Shown here one piece after another: positions 9,977 through 18,950 of a DNA stretch of 64,000 bases. The translations under genes and the position numbers were made by a program. The stretch's first letter is position 1, and each line of letters starts with the position of its first letter. Origin of the DNA: Variovorax sp. CF313 (GTDB taxonomy: Bacteria; Pseudomonadota; Gammaproteobacteria; Burkholderiales; Burkholderiaceae_C); NCBI RefSeq assembly GCF_000282635.1, contig NZ_AKIW01000011.1, forward strand, positions 1 to 64,000, in the 5' to 3' direction. A model generated the notes under the pieces. That model did no database searches. It was not told where the DNA came from and worked only from the letters and a program-made list of their open reading frames with translations.

Positions 9977-11170
9977 TCAACCCGCCGCGCGCTTGGCCAG
10001 GATTTCGAAGGCCGGCAGGGTCTTGCCTTCCAGCACTTCGAGGAAGGCACCGCCGCCGGTCGAGATGTAGCCGACCTGCTTCTCGATGCCGTACTTGGCG
10101 ATGGCCGCGAGCGTGTCGCCGCCGCCGGCGATCGAGAAGGCGCTGCTGTCGGCGATGGCTTGCGCGATGGCCTTGGTGCCGCCCGCGAACGCGTCGAACT
10201 CGAACACGCCCACGGGGCCGTTCCAGACGATGGTGCCGGCTTCGCGCAGTTGCGCGGCCAGGATCGCGGCGGTCTTGGGGCCGATGTCCAGGATCAGGTC
10301 GTCGTCGGCCACGTCGTTCGCATCCTTGACGGTGGCGGCCGCATCGGCCGCGAAGGTCTTGGCCGTGACCACGTCCACCGGGATCGGCACGTCGGCACCG
10401 CGCGCACGCATCGCCTCGATCACCGCCTTGGCCTGGTCGACCAGATCGGGCTCGGCCAGCGACTTGCCGATCTTCAGGCCGGCCGCCAGCATGAAGGTGT
10501 TGGCGATGCCGCCGCCGACGATCAGCTGATCGACGTTGGCCGACAGGCTTTTGAGGATGGTGAGCTTGGTGCTGACCTTCGAGCCCGCCACGATGGCCAC
10601 CAGCGGCCGCTTGGGCTGCGCCAGCGCCTTGCTGATGGCGTCCATCTCGGCCGCCAGCAGCGGGCCCGCCGCGGCCACCTTGGCGAACTGCGCGATGCCG
10701 TAGGTGGTGGCTTCGGCGCGGTGGGCGGTGCCGAAGGCGTCGTTCACGTAGATGTCGGTGAGCGCGGCGAGCTTGCGGGACAGCGCCTCGTCGTTCTTCT
10801 TCTCGCCCTTGTTGACGCGGCAGTTCTCGAGCAGCACGACCTGGCCGGGTTTGACGTCGACGCCGTCGACCCAGTTGGCCACCAGCGGCACATCGCGGCC
10901 GAGCAGTTCGCCCAGGCGCCTGGCGACGGGGGCCAGCGAGTCCTCGGGCTTGAACTCGCCTTCGGTCGGGCGGCCCAGGTGCGAGGTGACCATCACGGCC
11001 GCGCCGGCGTCGAGCGCCAGCTGGATGCAGGGCACGGAAGCGCGCACGCGCGTGTCTTCGGTGATGTTGCCGGCGTCGTCCTGCGGCACGTTGAGGTCGG
11101 CACGGATGAAGACGCGCTGGCCGGCGGCCTTGCCCTGTGCGCAGAGGTCGGTGAATCGAATGACGTTCAT
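9977..11170 (-). CDS. pgk: Phosphoglycerate kinase
   Basis: Transfers phosphate between 1,3-bisphosphoglycerate and ADP. The 397-residue protein shows RADLNVP and SHLGRP near the N-terminus (substrate-binding) and GGGDT near the C-terminus (nucleotide-binding). The reading frame extends upstream, but the family start is MNVIRFTDL at 11170. It lies upstream of pyk on the same strand, 88 bases apart. Confidence 0.96.
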   Translation of the reverse strand: MNVIRFTDLCAQGKAAGQRVFIRADLNVPQDDAGNITEDTRVRASVPCIQLALDAGAAVMVTSHLGRPTEGEFKPEDSLAPVARRLGELLGRDVPLVANWVDGVDVKPGQVVLLENCRVNKGEKKNDEALSRKLAALTDIYVNDAFGTAHRAEATTYGIAQFAKVAAAGPLLAAEMDAISKALAQPKRPLVAIVAGSKVSTKLTILKSLSANVDQLIVGGGIANTFMLAAGLKIGKSLAEPDLVDQAKAVIEAMRARGADVPIPVDVVTAKTFAADAAATVKDANDVADDDLILDIGPKTAAILAAQLREAGTIVWNGPVGVFEFDAFAGGTKAIAQAIADSSAFSIAGGGDTLAAIAKYGIEKQVGYISTGGGAFLEVLEGKTLPAFEILAKRAAG

Positions 11171-11261
11171 GGGTCTGGAGGAGGTGGAAGACGGGTCGGC
11201 CTGCATTGTAGATTTGGCCCCGTCGCCGCCCTGAGCGGCTGTTACCGCGGGCCGATGCTTT

Positions 11262-12167
11262 TCAGGCCTCTTGCTGCGCCCTGGCGAACTGTTCGAGGAT
11301 CTCGACAAAACCCGTGGCGGCCGGCGAAAGGCTGCGCCGCGCCGCGCTGTAGACGCACACCTCGCGGTGGAAGTCGGGCGATTCGAGCCGCACCATCTGC
11401 AGGCCATGCGCGCGCACCAGCGGCGCGGAGTAGGTCGGGCACACCGTGAGCCCGAGCCCCGAGGCCACCATCCCAAGCGCGGTGGTCATGTACGACACCT
11501 CTTGCGTGCCGGGACGCAGCATGTAGTCGCGCTCGGCCGGCGCCAGTTCGGGCAGCACGCGCTGGCGGAAGTCGCGTGTGGGAGCGATGAAAGTGTAGGG
11601 GCCGAGCTCGTGCCAGCGCACCTTGCGACGCTTGGCGAAGGCGTGGTCGGGCGGGCAGATCAGCCAGTGGCGGTCGCGGAACAGGGTACGGCGCTCGATG
11701 GCGCCGTCCACGGCCACGTCCTGGCCCACGGCCAGTTCCACGTCGCCGGCCATCACGCCCACCAGCAGGCTCTCGGGCAGCGTGTCGGCCAGGCGCACAT
11801 CGACGTCGGGGTACTGCGCGCGATAGACCGCGATCACGCGCGGCATCAGCGTGCAGGCCATGAGTTGCGGCGCCGCAAGCCGCAACAAGCCTTTCTTCTT
11901 GTCACGAAGATCGGTGACGCCGGCCACCGCGCTCGTCAGGTCGCCGAGCAGACGGTGCACCGACGGCAGGAACTCACGCCCGGCTTCGGACAGCTGCACG
12001 CTGCGGGTGTTGCGGTCGAGCAGCTGCACGCCCATTTCGCGTTCGAGCTCGCGCACCAGCACGCTGAGTGCCGACTGCGTGAGGTGCAGCTGCTGCGCCG
12101 CGGCGGTGAAGCTGCCGCTTTCGGCCACGGCGGCGAAGGCGCGCAGCTGGCGCAGGGTCAGGTTCAT
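11262..12167 (-). CDS. LysR-family regulator of the adjacent catabolic cluster
   Basis: 301-residue LysR protein: N-terminal winged helix ([20 protein letters not shown], then the recognition segment [12 protein letters not shown]) and a C-terminal substrate-binding-like effector domain. It is divergent from the VOC-hydrolase-monooxygenase cluster with 93 bases between, and a perfect 16-base palindrome lies in the gap. Position suggests it activates the cluster in response to the substrate or an intermediate; the effector is unknown. Start chosen at the family-typical MNLTLRQL, not the much longer upstream frame. Confidence 0.88.
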   Translation of the reverse strand: MNLTLRQLRAFAAVAESGSFTAAAQQLHLTQSALSVLVRELEREMGVQLLDRNTRSVQLSEAGREFLPSVHRLLGDLTSAVAGVTDLRDKKKGLLRLAAPQLMACTLMPRVIAVYRAQYPDVDVRLADTLPESLLVGVMAGDVELAVGQDVAVDGAIERRTLFRDRHWLICPPDHAFAKRRKVRWHELGPYTFIAPTRDFRQRVLPELAPAERDYMLRPGTQEVSYMTTALGMVASGLGLTVCPTYSAPLVRAHGLQMVRLESPDFHREVCVYSAARRSLSPAATGFVEILEQFARAQQEA

Positions 12168-12179
12168 ATATATGGTTAT

Positions 12180-12195
12180 TTCATCAATTGATGAA
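12180..12195. promoter_or_regulatory. Palindromic candidate operator for the LysR regulator
   Basis: TTCATCAATTGATGAA is a perfect 16-base palindrome in the AT-rich gap between the divergent LysR gene and the VOC gene, 13 bases from the LysR start. LysR proteins bind such dyads at their own divergent promoters. The assignment is from position and symmetry only. Confidence 0.5.
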
Positions 12196-12260
12196 TTAAT
12201 TTCGATTGCATCATAAGACGCCGCATCGCCCAATCGGGGGCTTACCGGAGAACACGAGCC

Positions 12261-12797
12261 ATGCCGACCCCACCAACCGTGCGCGGGCTGCACCATTTCG
12301 CCTGGCGCTGCCGCGACAGCGAGGAAACCCGCCGCTTCTACGAAGACCTGCTGGGCCTGCCGCTGGCCCACGTCATCAAGAGCGACCACGTGCCGAGCAC
12401 GGGCGAGTACTGCCCCTACGTGCACATCTTCTTCCGCATGCGCGACGGCTCGTTCATCGCCTTCTTCGACCTGGGCGACGACGTCGCCGCGCTGCCCTCG
12501 CCCAACACGCCCTCGTGGGTGAACCACATCGCGCTGCGCGTGGACTCGGTGGCCGACCTGCTGGCCGCCAAGGCGCGGCTCGAAGGCGCGGGCGTCGAGG
12601 TGCTGGGCGTGACCGACCACCACATCATCGAGTCGATCTACTTCTTCGACCCCAACGGCATCCGCGTGGAGCTGACCACGCCGACCGTGCCGCAGGCCGA
12701 GATGGACGCGCATGCGCTGCGCGCCCATGCGGACCTCGATGCATGGACCGCGCGCAAGGCCGAGCTGCGTGCTGCAAGGGGTGCATCGAATGCCTGA
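12261..12797 (+). CDS. VOC-superfamily protein (glyoxalase/extradiol dioxygenase fold)
   Basis: 178-residue protein with the paired beta-alpha-beta-beta-beta units of the vicinal oxygen chelate superfamily. Likely metal ligands are His11 or His12 (GLHHFAW), a His in WVNHIALRV and a Glu in GIRVELTTP. Such proteins can be ring-cleaving dioxygenases, isomerases or lyases. Next to a flavin hydroxylase and an alpha/beta hydrolase, ring cleavage or a related step on an aromatic or cyclic substrate is plausible but unproven. First gene of the cluster; it overlaps the hydrolase gene by 8 bases. Confidence 0.8.
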   Translation: MPTPPTVRGLHHFAWRCRDSEETRRFYEDLLGLPLAHVIKSDHVPSTGEYCPYVHIFFRMRDGSFIAFFDLGDDVAALPSPNTPSWVNHIALRVDSVADLLAAKARLEGAGVEVLGVTDHHIIESIYFFDPNGIRVELTTPTVPQAEMDAHALRAHADLDAWTARKAELRAARGASNA

Positions 12798-13911
12798 TCT
12801 GCAACTCGCCGTCATCGACGTGAAGCCCGGCGCGGCCATGGAGAGCCAGTCGGGCCTGCAGCTGCTGCGCCCCCGCATCTACGGCGCCTGTCGCGCGCCG
12901 CAGGGCCCGAAGAAGATCGCCGCCATCGTGATGCACCCCACGAGCAACTTCATGGGCCACTACCTGATCGGCCCGCTGGCCGAGCGCGGTATCTGCTGCA
13001 TGGGCCTCAACTCGCGCTTCGTGGGCAACGACACCGTGCTGCTGATGGAGCGCGCCATCCAGGACCTGGGCGCAGGCGTGCAGTACCTGCGCGCGGCCGG
13101 CTACGAGAAGGTGTTCCTCGTCGGCAACTCGGGCGGCGCAGCGCTCTCGGCCTTCTACCAGGCGCAGGCCGAAAAACTCACGGCCACGCACCTGCCCGAC
13201 GGTGACCCCACGCACCTGCACCCGAGTGACCTGCCGCCGGTGGACGGCATCGCGCTGTGCGCCGCACACCTGGGCCGCACCCGGCTGATGCGCGACTGGA
13301 TCGACCCCTCGGTCACCGACGAGCACGACCCGCTCTCGGTCGATCCCGAGCTCGACATGTACGACGCGCGCCATCGCGTGCCCTACGACAGCGACTTCCT
13401 CGCGCGCTTCAGCGCCGCGCAGAAGGCGCGGCTCGACCGCATCGAGCAGTGGTGCCTCGACCGCCTCGCGCTGCTGCGTGGCACACCCGGCGCACCACGC
13501 GACCAAACCTTCATCGTCTACCGCACGCACGCCGATCCGCGCTGCGTGGACCTCTCGCTCGACCCCAACGACCGCCTGCCCGGCAGCGTGTGGGGCGACG
13601 CACGGCAGGTGAACTACTCGGCCAACGCGATGGGGCGCACCACCTCGCTCACGGCCTTTCTCTCGCAGTGGTCCTCGCGCTCGCAGGCCGATGGGCCGAC
13701 CAACCTCGCGCGCACCACGGTGCCGAAGCTGCTGCTGACCTACACGGGCGACCAGTCGACCTTCCCGAGTACGCGCGACGCGTGGATGGCCGCGGGCGGC
13801 TCGCGCATCCGCAACGTCGACATCGTCGGCGGCAACCACTATCTCGCGGGACAGCCGGAGCTGGTTCCGAAGGCGGCGGATGCCATCGCCGAGTTCGCGC
13901 ACGCGCTGTAG
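12790..13911 (+). CDS. Alpha/beta hydrolase
   Basis: 373-residue hydrolase with a nucleophile elbow GNSGG (Ser114). A likely acid is in TYTGDQSTFP and the catalytic His in GGNHYLAG near the C-terminus, so the triad seems intact. It starts inside the end of the VOC gene (8-base overlap), implying co-translation. In meta-type aromatic pathways such an enzyme cleaves the carbon-carbon bond of the ring-fission product, but esterase or lactonase activity is equally possible. Substrate unknown. Confidence 0.8.
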   Translation: MPDLQLAVIDVKPGAAMESQSGLQLLRPRIYGACRAPQGPKKIAAIVMHPTSNFMGHYLIGPLAERGICCMGLNSRFVGNDTVLLMERAIQDLGAGVQYLRAAGYEKVFLVGNSGGAALSAFYQAQAEKLTATHLPDGDPTHLHPSDLPPVDGIALCAAHLGRTRLMRDWIDPSVTDEHDPLSVDPELDMYDARHRVPYDSDFLARFSAAQKARLDRIEQWCLDRLALLRGTPGAPRDQTFIVYRTHADPRCVDLSLDPNDRLPGSVWGDARQVNYSANAMGRTTSLTAFLSQWSSRSQADGPTNLARTTVPKLLLTYTGDQSTFPSTRDAWMAAGGSRIRNVDIVGGNHYLAGQPELVPKAADAIAEFAHAL

Positions 13912-13918
13912 GGCACGC

Positions 13919-15571
13919 ATGGAAAACGTCGCTTTCGCGCCGGCCTACGAACTGCCGGCCTGGCCCTTCACGCCACCGCCCGAGTTGGGCAACACGAAGC
14001 CCGCGCGCCATCCGATCGTGATCGTCGGCGCCGGCCCCTCGGGCCTCACGCTGGCCTGCGACCTGGCGCAACGCGGCATGCGCGCCGTGCTGCTGGACGA
14101 GGACGACACCGTCGGCGTGCGCGGCGCCTCCTCGCGCGGCATCTGCTACGCGCAGAAGAGCCTGGAGATCTTCGAGCGCCTGGGCATCTACGAGCGCATC
14201 GCGGCCAAGGGCATCACCTGGTCCTTCGGGCGCACCTTCTCGGGCGAGCAGGAGGTCTACAACTTCAACCTGCAGGCCAACAGCGTCTCGAAGCAGCCGC
14301 CCTTCGTCAACCTGCAGCAGTTCTACATCGAGTGGTTCCTGGTCGACCGCATCATCGAACTCGGGCTGACCGACCTGCGCTGGAAGAACCGCGTCACGCG
14401 CGTGGAGCAGCTCGCCGACGGCGTGCGCCTGGAAGTCGAGACGCCTGCCGGCAGCTACACCATCGAGGCCGACCGGCTGATCGACGCCACCGGTGCCAAC
14501 AGCGCGATCCGCACGCAGCTCGGCATCGATGCGCACTCCTCGCGCAGCACCGACCGCTGGTGCATCAGCGACGTGCGCTTCAAGAAACCGCTGCCTACAG
14601 AGCGCTGGACCTGGGTGGACGCGCCCTTCAACGAGGGCCGCGGCGTGTGGCAGCACCTGATGGCCGACGGCGTCTGGCGCATCGACTACCAGATGCCCGA
14701 GGACTGCGACACCGCCTACATCAGCAAGCCCGAGGTGGCGGGGGCACGGCTGCGCGAGCAGCTCGGGCCGGACGTGGAGTTCGAGTTCGTCTGGATCGGC
14801 CCCTACGGCTACCGCGACCACCTGCTCGACAGCTTCCGCCACGGCCGCGTGTTCTTCATCGGCGACGCGGCGCACGTGGTGAGCCCCTTTGGCGCGCGCG
14901 GCGGCAACAGCGGCATCCAGGACGCGGCCAACCTCGGCTGGAAGCTCGCGCTGGTCGCGCAGGGCAAGGCTGGCGATGCGCTGCTCGACAGCTACGACGC
15001 CGAGCGCCAGCCCGCCGCGAAGCAGAACCTGCAGGTGACGAGCCGCTCGGCGCGCTTCCTCGCGCCGCGCTCGCCGGCCGAGCACACGCTGCGCCGCGCG
15101 GTGGTCGCGCTAGCGGCGCGCCATCCTTTCGCGCGGGCGCTGGTGAACACCGGCCGCATGTCGGTCGCCAACGACTACCCCGCCGCGCCGCTGCTGCCCG
15201 AAGGCGCGCGCTCGGTGCAGAACCTGCCGCTGTGTTGGTCCGACGGCCGCGAGACCACGCTGATGCAGCTGCTGGCCGAGGGCACGCATTGCATCGGCCT
15301 GTGGTTCGCGCCGACGCGCGGGCAGGCGATGGCGGCGCTCGACGCCACGGCCTCCTTGCCGCTGCGCCTGCTGGCCGTGGGCGGCGACAGCGGCCTGCCC
15401 ACGCTGCAGGCCGACGAGAAGCTCGCGGCCCATCTCGGCGCTGGCGACGCGGGCAGCTTCGTGCTCGTGCGTCCCGACGCCTACCGAGCCGCGGTGCTGG
15501 CGAACGCCACGCCCCAGGCCGTCGCCTCCGCCGTGCGCACCGCACTGGCCGCCAACGAGCGCAACCCATGA
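13919..15571 (+). CDS. FAD-dependent aromatic-ring-type monooxygenase
   Basis: 550-residue flavoprotein of the PheA/TfdB/MhpA class, single-component hydroxylases using NAD(P)H and oxygen. The FAD Rossmann motif is GAGPSG (37-42), the middle motif is at 189-195 (DATGANS) and the FAD ribityl/pyrophosphate motif is GDAAH (315-319) followed by a GARGGNSG loop. The C-terminal 150 residues fit the thioredoxin-like domain of these enzymes. ATG 13919 lies 7 bases after the hydrolase stop. It is followed directly by DUF2783, an often-seen partner of this subgroup. Substrate not identifiable from sequence. Confidence 0.85.
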   Translation: MENVAFAPAYELPAWPFTPPPELGNTKPARHPIVIVGAGPSGLTLACDLAQRGMRAVLLDEDDTVGVRGASSRGICYAQKSLEIFERLGIYERIAAKGITWSFGRTFSGEQEVYNFNLQANSVSKQPPFVNLQQFYIEWFLVDRIIELGLTDLRWKNRVTRVEQLADGVRLEVETPAGSYTIEADRLIDATGANSAIRTQLGIDAHSSRSTDRWCISDVRFKKPLPTERWTWVDAPFNEGRGVWQHLMADGVWRIDYQMPEDCDTAYISKPEVAGARLREQLGPDVEFEFVWIGPYGYRDHLLDSFRHGRVFFIGDAAHVVSPFGARGGNSGIQDAANLGWKLALVAQGKAGDALLDSYDAERQPAAKQNLQVTSRSARFLAPRSPAEHTLRRAVVALAARHPFARALVNTGRMSVANDYPAAPLLPEGARSVQNLPLCWSDGRETTLMQLLAEGTHCIGLWFAPTRGQAMAALDATASLPLRLLAVGGDSGLPTLQADEKLAAHLGAGDAGSFVLVRPDAYRAAVLANATPQAVASAVRTALAANERNP

Positions 15572-15786
15572 TCACCGAGCCCCGCATCCCCGACCCCGAC
15601 GGCTTCTACGCCGCGCTGCTCGCCGCCCACGAAGGCCGCAGCGAGGCGCAGAGCGCCGACCTCAACGCGCGCCTCGTGCTGCTGCTGGCCAACCAGTGCG
15701 CCGACCAGGACGTGCTGCTCGCCTGCATCCGCGCGGCAGCCGAAGAAGAACCCACGACGACAACGGACGACGACAACACCCCATGA
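15568..15786 (+). CDS. Small DUF2783 protein
   Basis: 72-residue acidic protein. Its core (DGFYAALLAAHEG, then NARLVLLLANQCAD) is the DUF2783 pattern as I recall it, and the tail is rich in Glu, Asp and Thr. The start overlaps the monooxygenase stop and the stop overlaps the next ATG (ATGA both times), so it is translated with its neighbours. No function is established; a structural or regulatory partner of the monooxygenase or the MBL-fold protein is a reasonable guess. No signal peptide or membrane segment. Confidence 0.8.
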   Translation: MITEPRIPDPDGFYAALLAAHEGRSEAQSADLNARLVLLLANQCADQDVLLACIRAAAEEEPTTTTDDDNTP

Positions 15787-16748
15787 CCACGACCGTTTCC
15801 TTCGCATCCGCCTCCGACACGCGCGAGCAGAAGCCCCGGCTGCAGGAGCTGGGCCCCGGCGCTTATGGCTACATCAGCGACTTCGATCCCAACTGCGGCT
15901 TCGTCGTCGGCGACGAGCACGTGGTGCTGATCGACACGCGCCCCACGCCGCGCATGGCGCGCGACTTCCTCGCAGCCATCCGCACGGTGACCGACAAGCC
16001 GATCCGCACCATCGTGCTCACGCACTACCACGCGGTGCGCGTGATGGGCGCGAGCGCCTTCGACGAGGTGCGCGACATCGTCGCCAGCAGCGGCACGCTC
16101 TACTGGATTCGCACGCGCGGCCAGGCCGATTTCGATTCGGAGGTCGGCCGCTTTCCGCGCCTGTTCGCGGGCGTCGAGGAAATACCGGGCCTGACCATTC
16201 CCACGACGGTCTTCGATCGCGAGACCACGCTGCCGCTGGGCGGCGGCCGCGAGCTGCGGCTGATGTCGCTGGGCCGGGGCCACTCGGGCGGCGATGCGGT
16301 CGCGTGGCTGCCCGACTGCGGCGTGCTCTTTTCGGGCGACGTGGTCGAGAACCGCTGCGGCGTGTATGCCGGCGACGCCTACATCGGCGACTGGGCCGGC
16401 ACGCTCGACGCGGTGGCGGCTCTGAAGCCGCGCGTGCTGGTGCCAGGCCGTGGCGCGGTGCTGCAGGACGAGGCCGCATGCGCCGAGGCGATCGCGCTCA
16501 CCAAGGCATTCCTCTCGACGCTGCTGGAGAGCGTGAAGGCCGGAATCGCGGCGGGCGAGACGCTCAAGGGCTGCTTCGCGCGCGCCGAGGCGGCGATGAC
16601 GCCGCGCTTCGGCGACTGGCCGGTGTTCCAGCACGTGCTGCCCTTCGACGTTTCGCGCGCCTACGACGAGCTGCGCGGCATCGAGCACCCGGTGGTGTGG
16701 ACCGCCGAACGCGACCGCGAGCTATGGCAGGTCCTGCGCGGCGAGTGA
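15783..16748 (+). CDS. Metallo-beta-lactamase-fold protein with altered metal site
   Basis: 321-residue MBL-fold protein. The usual HxHxDH motif reads THYHAVR: His81 and His83 remain, but the Asp and third His are Val85 and Arg86. His167 (RGHSGGD) and Asp186 (FSGDVV) are present, but the last ligand, normally in PGHG, is Arg223 (PGRG). The first metal site could survive while the second cannot. The fold covers hydrolases, persulfide dioxygenases and lactonases; with this site the reaction is open. Translationally coupled to DUF2783. Confidence 0.82.
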   Translation: MTTTVSFASASDTREQKPRLQELGPGAYGYISDFDPNCGFVVGDEHVVLIDTRPTPRMARDFLAAIRTVTDKPIRTIVLTHYHAVRVMGASAFDEVRDIVASSGTLYWIRTRGQADFDSEVGRFPRLFAGVEEIPGLTIPTTVFDRETTLPLGGGRELRLMSLGRGHSGGDAVAWLPDCGVLFSGDVVENRCGVYAGDAYIGDWAGTLDAVAALKPRVLVPGRGAVLQDEAACAEAIALTKAFLSTLLESVKAGIAAGETLKGCFARAEAAMTPRFGDWPVFQHVLPFDVSRAYDELRGIEHPVVWTAERDRELWQVLRGE

Positions 16749-16797
16749 GCCGGACCGATTTCGAAGATTTCAAAACAAGCAACGGAGACAAGAGACG

Positions 16798-17772
16798 ATG
16801 AAGCGATTTTTTCTTCCCCTGCTGGCCTCGGCCTTCGCGCTGGCCACCGGCCTCGCATCGGCGCAGCCGGCGGCCTACCCCGCCCAGCCGATCAAGTGGA
16901 TCGTGCCCTACGTGGCCGGCGGCGGCACCGACAACCTGGCGCGCACCCTGGCCGAGGCGATGCAGCCGTCGCTCGGGCAGCCGCTCATCATCGACAACCG
17001 GCCGGGCGCCTCCACCAACATCGGCGTGGGCGTGATGATGCAGGCCAAGCCCGACGGCTACACCATCATGCAGGCGGAGAACGCCGCGCTGCTCTTCAAC
17101 GAGCACATGTTCGCCAAGCTGCCCTACAAGCCCGCGAGCGACTTCACCTACATCGGCACCATCGGCCGCTTTCCGGTGGCGCTGGCGGTGCACCCCGACT
17201 TTCCCGCGAAGAACGTGGCGGAGTTCGTGCGCTACGTGAAGGCCAACCCCGACAAGGTGAGCTACGCCTCGCCCGGCAACGGCTCGCCGCACCACATGGC
17301 GATGGAACTCTTCAAGCAGAAGGCCGGGCTGAGCATCACGCACGTGCCGTACAAGGGCGCCGCACCGGCCATGACCGACGTGATGGGCGGCCAGGTGCCG
17401 ACGATGATGCTGGACCTGGCCTCGGGCCTGCCGATCATCAAGTCGGGCAAGGTGCGGGTGCTGGCCATCGCGCTGCCGCAGCGCGCGGGCGCCCTGCCCG
17501 AGGTGCCGACCTTCGTCGAGGCCGGCTTCAGCGACGTCAACGCCTACGCCTTCCACGGCCTGATCGGCCCGGCCGGCATGCCGCCGGAAGCGGTGGCGCG
17601 GCTCAACGCAGAACTGCGCAAGGCGATGAAGGCGCCGAAGGTGGTGAAGCTGTTCGCGGACTTCGGCTTCGAGGCGCTGCCGGGGACGCCGCAGGACTTC
17701 TACAAGCTGTCTCGCGCGGAGAGCGAGCGCTGGGGCAACATCATCAAGACGGCCGGCGTGAAGCTCGATTGA
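16798..17772 (+). CDS. Tripartite tricarboxylate transporter receptor (Bug family)
   Basis: 324-residue periplasmic solute-binding protein. A signal peptide ends near AQPA, followed by YPAQPIKWIVPYVAGGGTDNLAR, the Bug-family opening, and the later RPGAST loop that contacts carboxylates. Bug proteins are abundant in Burkholderiales and usually bind organic acids. No TctA/TctB membrane genes are here, so it probably works with a shared transporter or as a sensor. Last gene of the cluster, 49 bases after the MBL gene, suggesting it captures the acid the cluster degrades. Confidence 0.9.
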   Translation: MKRFFLPLLASAFALATGLASAQPAAYPAQPIKWIVPYVAGGGTDNLARTLAEAMQPSLGQPLIIDNRPGASTNIGVGVMMQAKPDGYTIMQAENAALLFNEHMFAKLPYKPASDFTYIGTIGRFPVALAVHPDFPAKNVAEFVRYVKANPDKVSYASPGNGSPHHMAMELFKQKAGLSITHVPYKGAAPAMTDVMGGQVPTMMLDLASGLPIIKSGKVRVLAIALPQRAGALPEVPTFVEAGFSDVNAYAFHGLIGPAGMPPEAVARLNAELRKAMKAPKVVKLFADFGFEALPGTPQDFYKLSRAESERWGNIIKTAGVKLD

Positions 17773-17779
17773 CGAACCG

Positions 17780-17873
17780 GGAGCCCCCCGGCTTTTCACT
17801 TCGCTTCGCTGCGTGTAACTCCACCCCCCGAGGGGGAGGCGCGGCCCGCCTTGGGGCGGCCCGGCGGCGGCCG
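17780..17873. repeat. Dispersed intergenic repeat, divergent copy D
   Basis: Related in layout but a different subtype: CACTTCGCTTCGCTGCGTGT, then a CCACCCCCCGAGGGGGAGG hairpin, then GGCCCGCCTTGGGGCGGCCC. It lies between the convergent Bug and azlD genes and could stop transcription from both sides. Confidence 0.6.
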
Positions 17874-17874
17874 C

Positions 17875-18213
17875 CTACCAGCCCAGCCCGAGGTGCAGCG
17901 GCAGGTACACCGCCATGCCCGCGAGCATCGTGCCGAGCACGCCGCGCCGCCAGTAGAAGTAGGCGGCGCCAACCACCGCCGCATACAGGCGGGCGTCGTG
18001 CAGCGTGGTGATCAGGTGGCCCTGCGTCATGACGATCTCGGGCGCGATCACGCCCGCGAGCGCGGCGGCCGGCGCGTAGTGCAGCGCGCGGTGCGCCCAA
18101 TCGGGCAGGCCCCAGGGCCGGTCGAGGATGAAGAAGAAGCAGCGCGTGAGCACGGTGACGAGCGCAAGCCCGACGATCACGCCCAGGGTCCACCAGTCCG
18201 TGGTCGCGCTCAC
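17875..18213 (-). CDS. azlD: AzlD-family branched-chain amino-acid exporter small subunit
   Basis: 112-residue membrane protein with about four hydrophobic segments, of the AzlD family, which pairs with AzlC to export branched-chain and other amino acids. The GTG start at 18213 overlaps the azlC stop, so the two are translationally coupled. The upstream frame overlaps azlC and was rejected. It is last in the def-lipoprotein-fmt-azlC-azlD operon. Confidence 0.85.
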   Translation of the reverse strand: MSATTDWWTLGVIVGLALVTVLTRCFFFILDRPWGLPDWAHRALHYAPAAALAGVIAPEIVMTQGHLITTLHDARLYAAVVGAAYFYWRRGVLGTMLAGMAVYLPLHLGLGW

Positions 18214-18950
18214 TTGTCGTCCTCCGCCGTGGGATCGAGGCCGAGTTGCTTTTCGAGCCAGAAGCACAGCAGCACGGCCACGCCGATGGCGGCCACGATG
18301 TTGAGCTTCAGCGGCAGCGCATAGGCCGCCACGGCCGTGGCGCCGGCGATCAGCCCGGCCAGCACGCGCAGCCGCGTGGTCGCCATCGAGCAGACGATGG
18401 CCACCAGGCTCAGCACGCCCGCGAAGCCCAGGCCCCATTTCTGCGGAATGAAGTTGGCCAGCGCGACGCCCAGCAGGCTCATGCCCATCCAGGCGCACCA
18501 GGTGATGAAGTAATTGCCGGTGAGGTAAGCCTCCTGGGCTTCCTGCTCGGCGATGGTCAGCGGCGGCTTCGGGTACTTCTTGGTGAAGAGCGCGTAGCTC
18601 ATGTCCGCCGTAAGGTAGCCGTGCAGCATGCGGCGCCAGCGCGGCATGTGCATGAGGTAGGGGCGCAGGTGCAGGCTGAACACCACGAAGCGCAGGTTGA
18701 CGCAGAAGCCCGTGGCCAGGATCACCCAGGCCGGCGCGCCCGCGAACAGCAGCGGAATGGCCGCGAGCTGCGAGCTGCCCGCATAGACCAGCAGGGTCAT
18801 CGCCACGGCCTCGAGCACGCTCATGTTCGACTTGACCATGGCCACGCCGGTCATCAGCCCCCAGGCGCCGATGCCGAGCGCCACCGGAGACATGTCGCGC
18901 ATGCCGATGCGGAATTCCGGTCGGCCGCGGATGCTTTGCGAGAGAAACAT
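18210..18950 (-). CDS. azlC: AzlC-family branched-chain amino-acid exporter large subunit
   Basis: 246-residue membrane protein with AzlC features: a short N-terminus, hydrophobic helices starting near MSPVALGIGAWGLMTGVAMVK, and the conserved VYAGSSQLAAIPLL segment. With AzlD it would form an exporter (LIV-E family). The ATG shares bases with the fmt stop (TGATG), so it is coupled to fmt, although no functional link between formylation and amino-acid export is known. Confidence 0.88.
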   Translation of the reverse strand: MFLSQSIRGRPEFRIGMRDMSPVALGIGAWGLMTGVAMVKSNMSVLEAVAMTLLVYAGSSQLAAIPLLFAGAPAWVILATGFCVNLRFVVFSLHLRPYLMHMPRWRRMLHGYLTADMSYALFTKKYPKPPLTIAEQEAQEAYLTGNYFITWCAWMGMSLLGVALANFIPQKWGLGFAGVLSLVAIVCSMATTRLRVLAGLIAGATAVAAYALPLKLNIVAAIGVAVLLCFWLEKQLGLDPTAEDDK

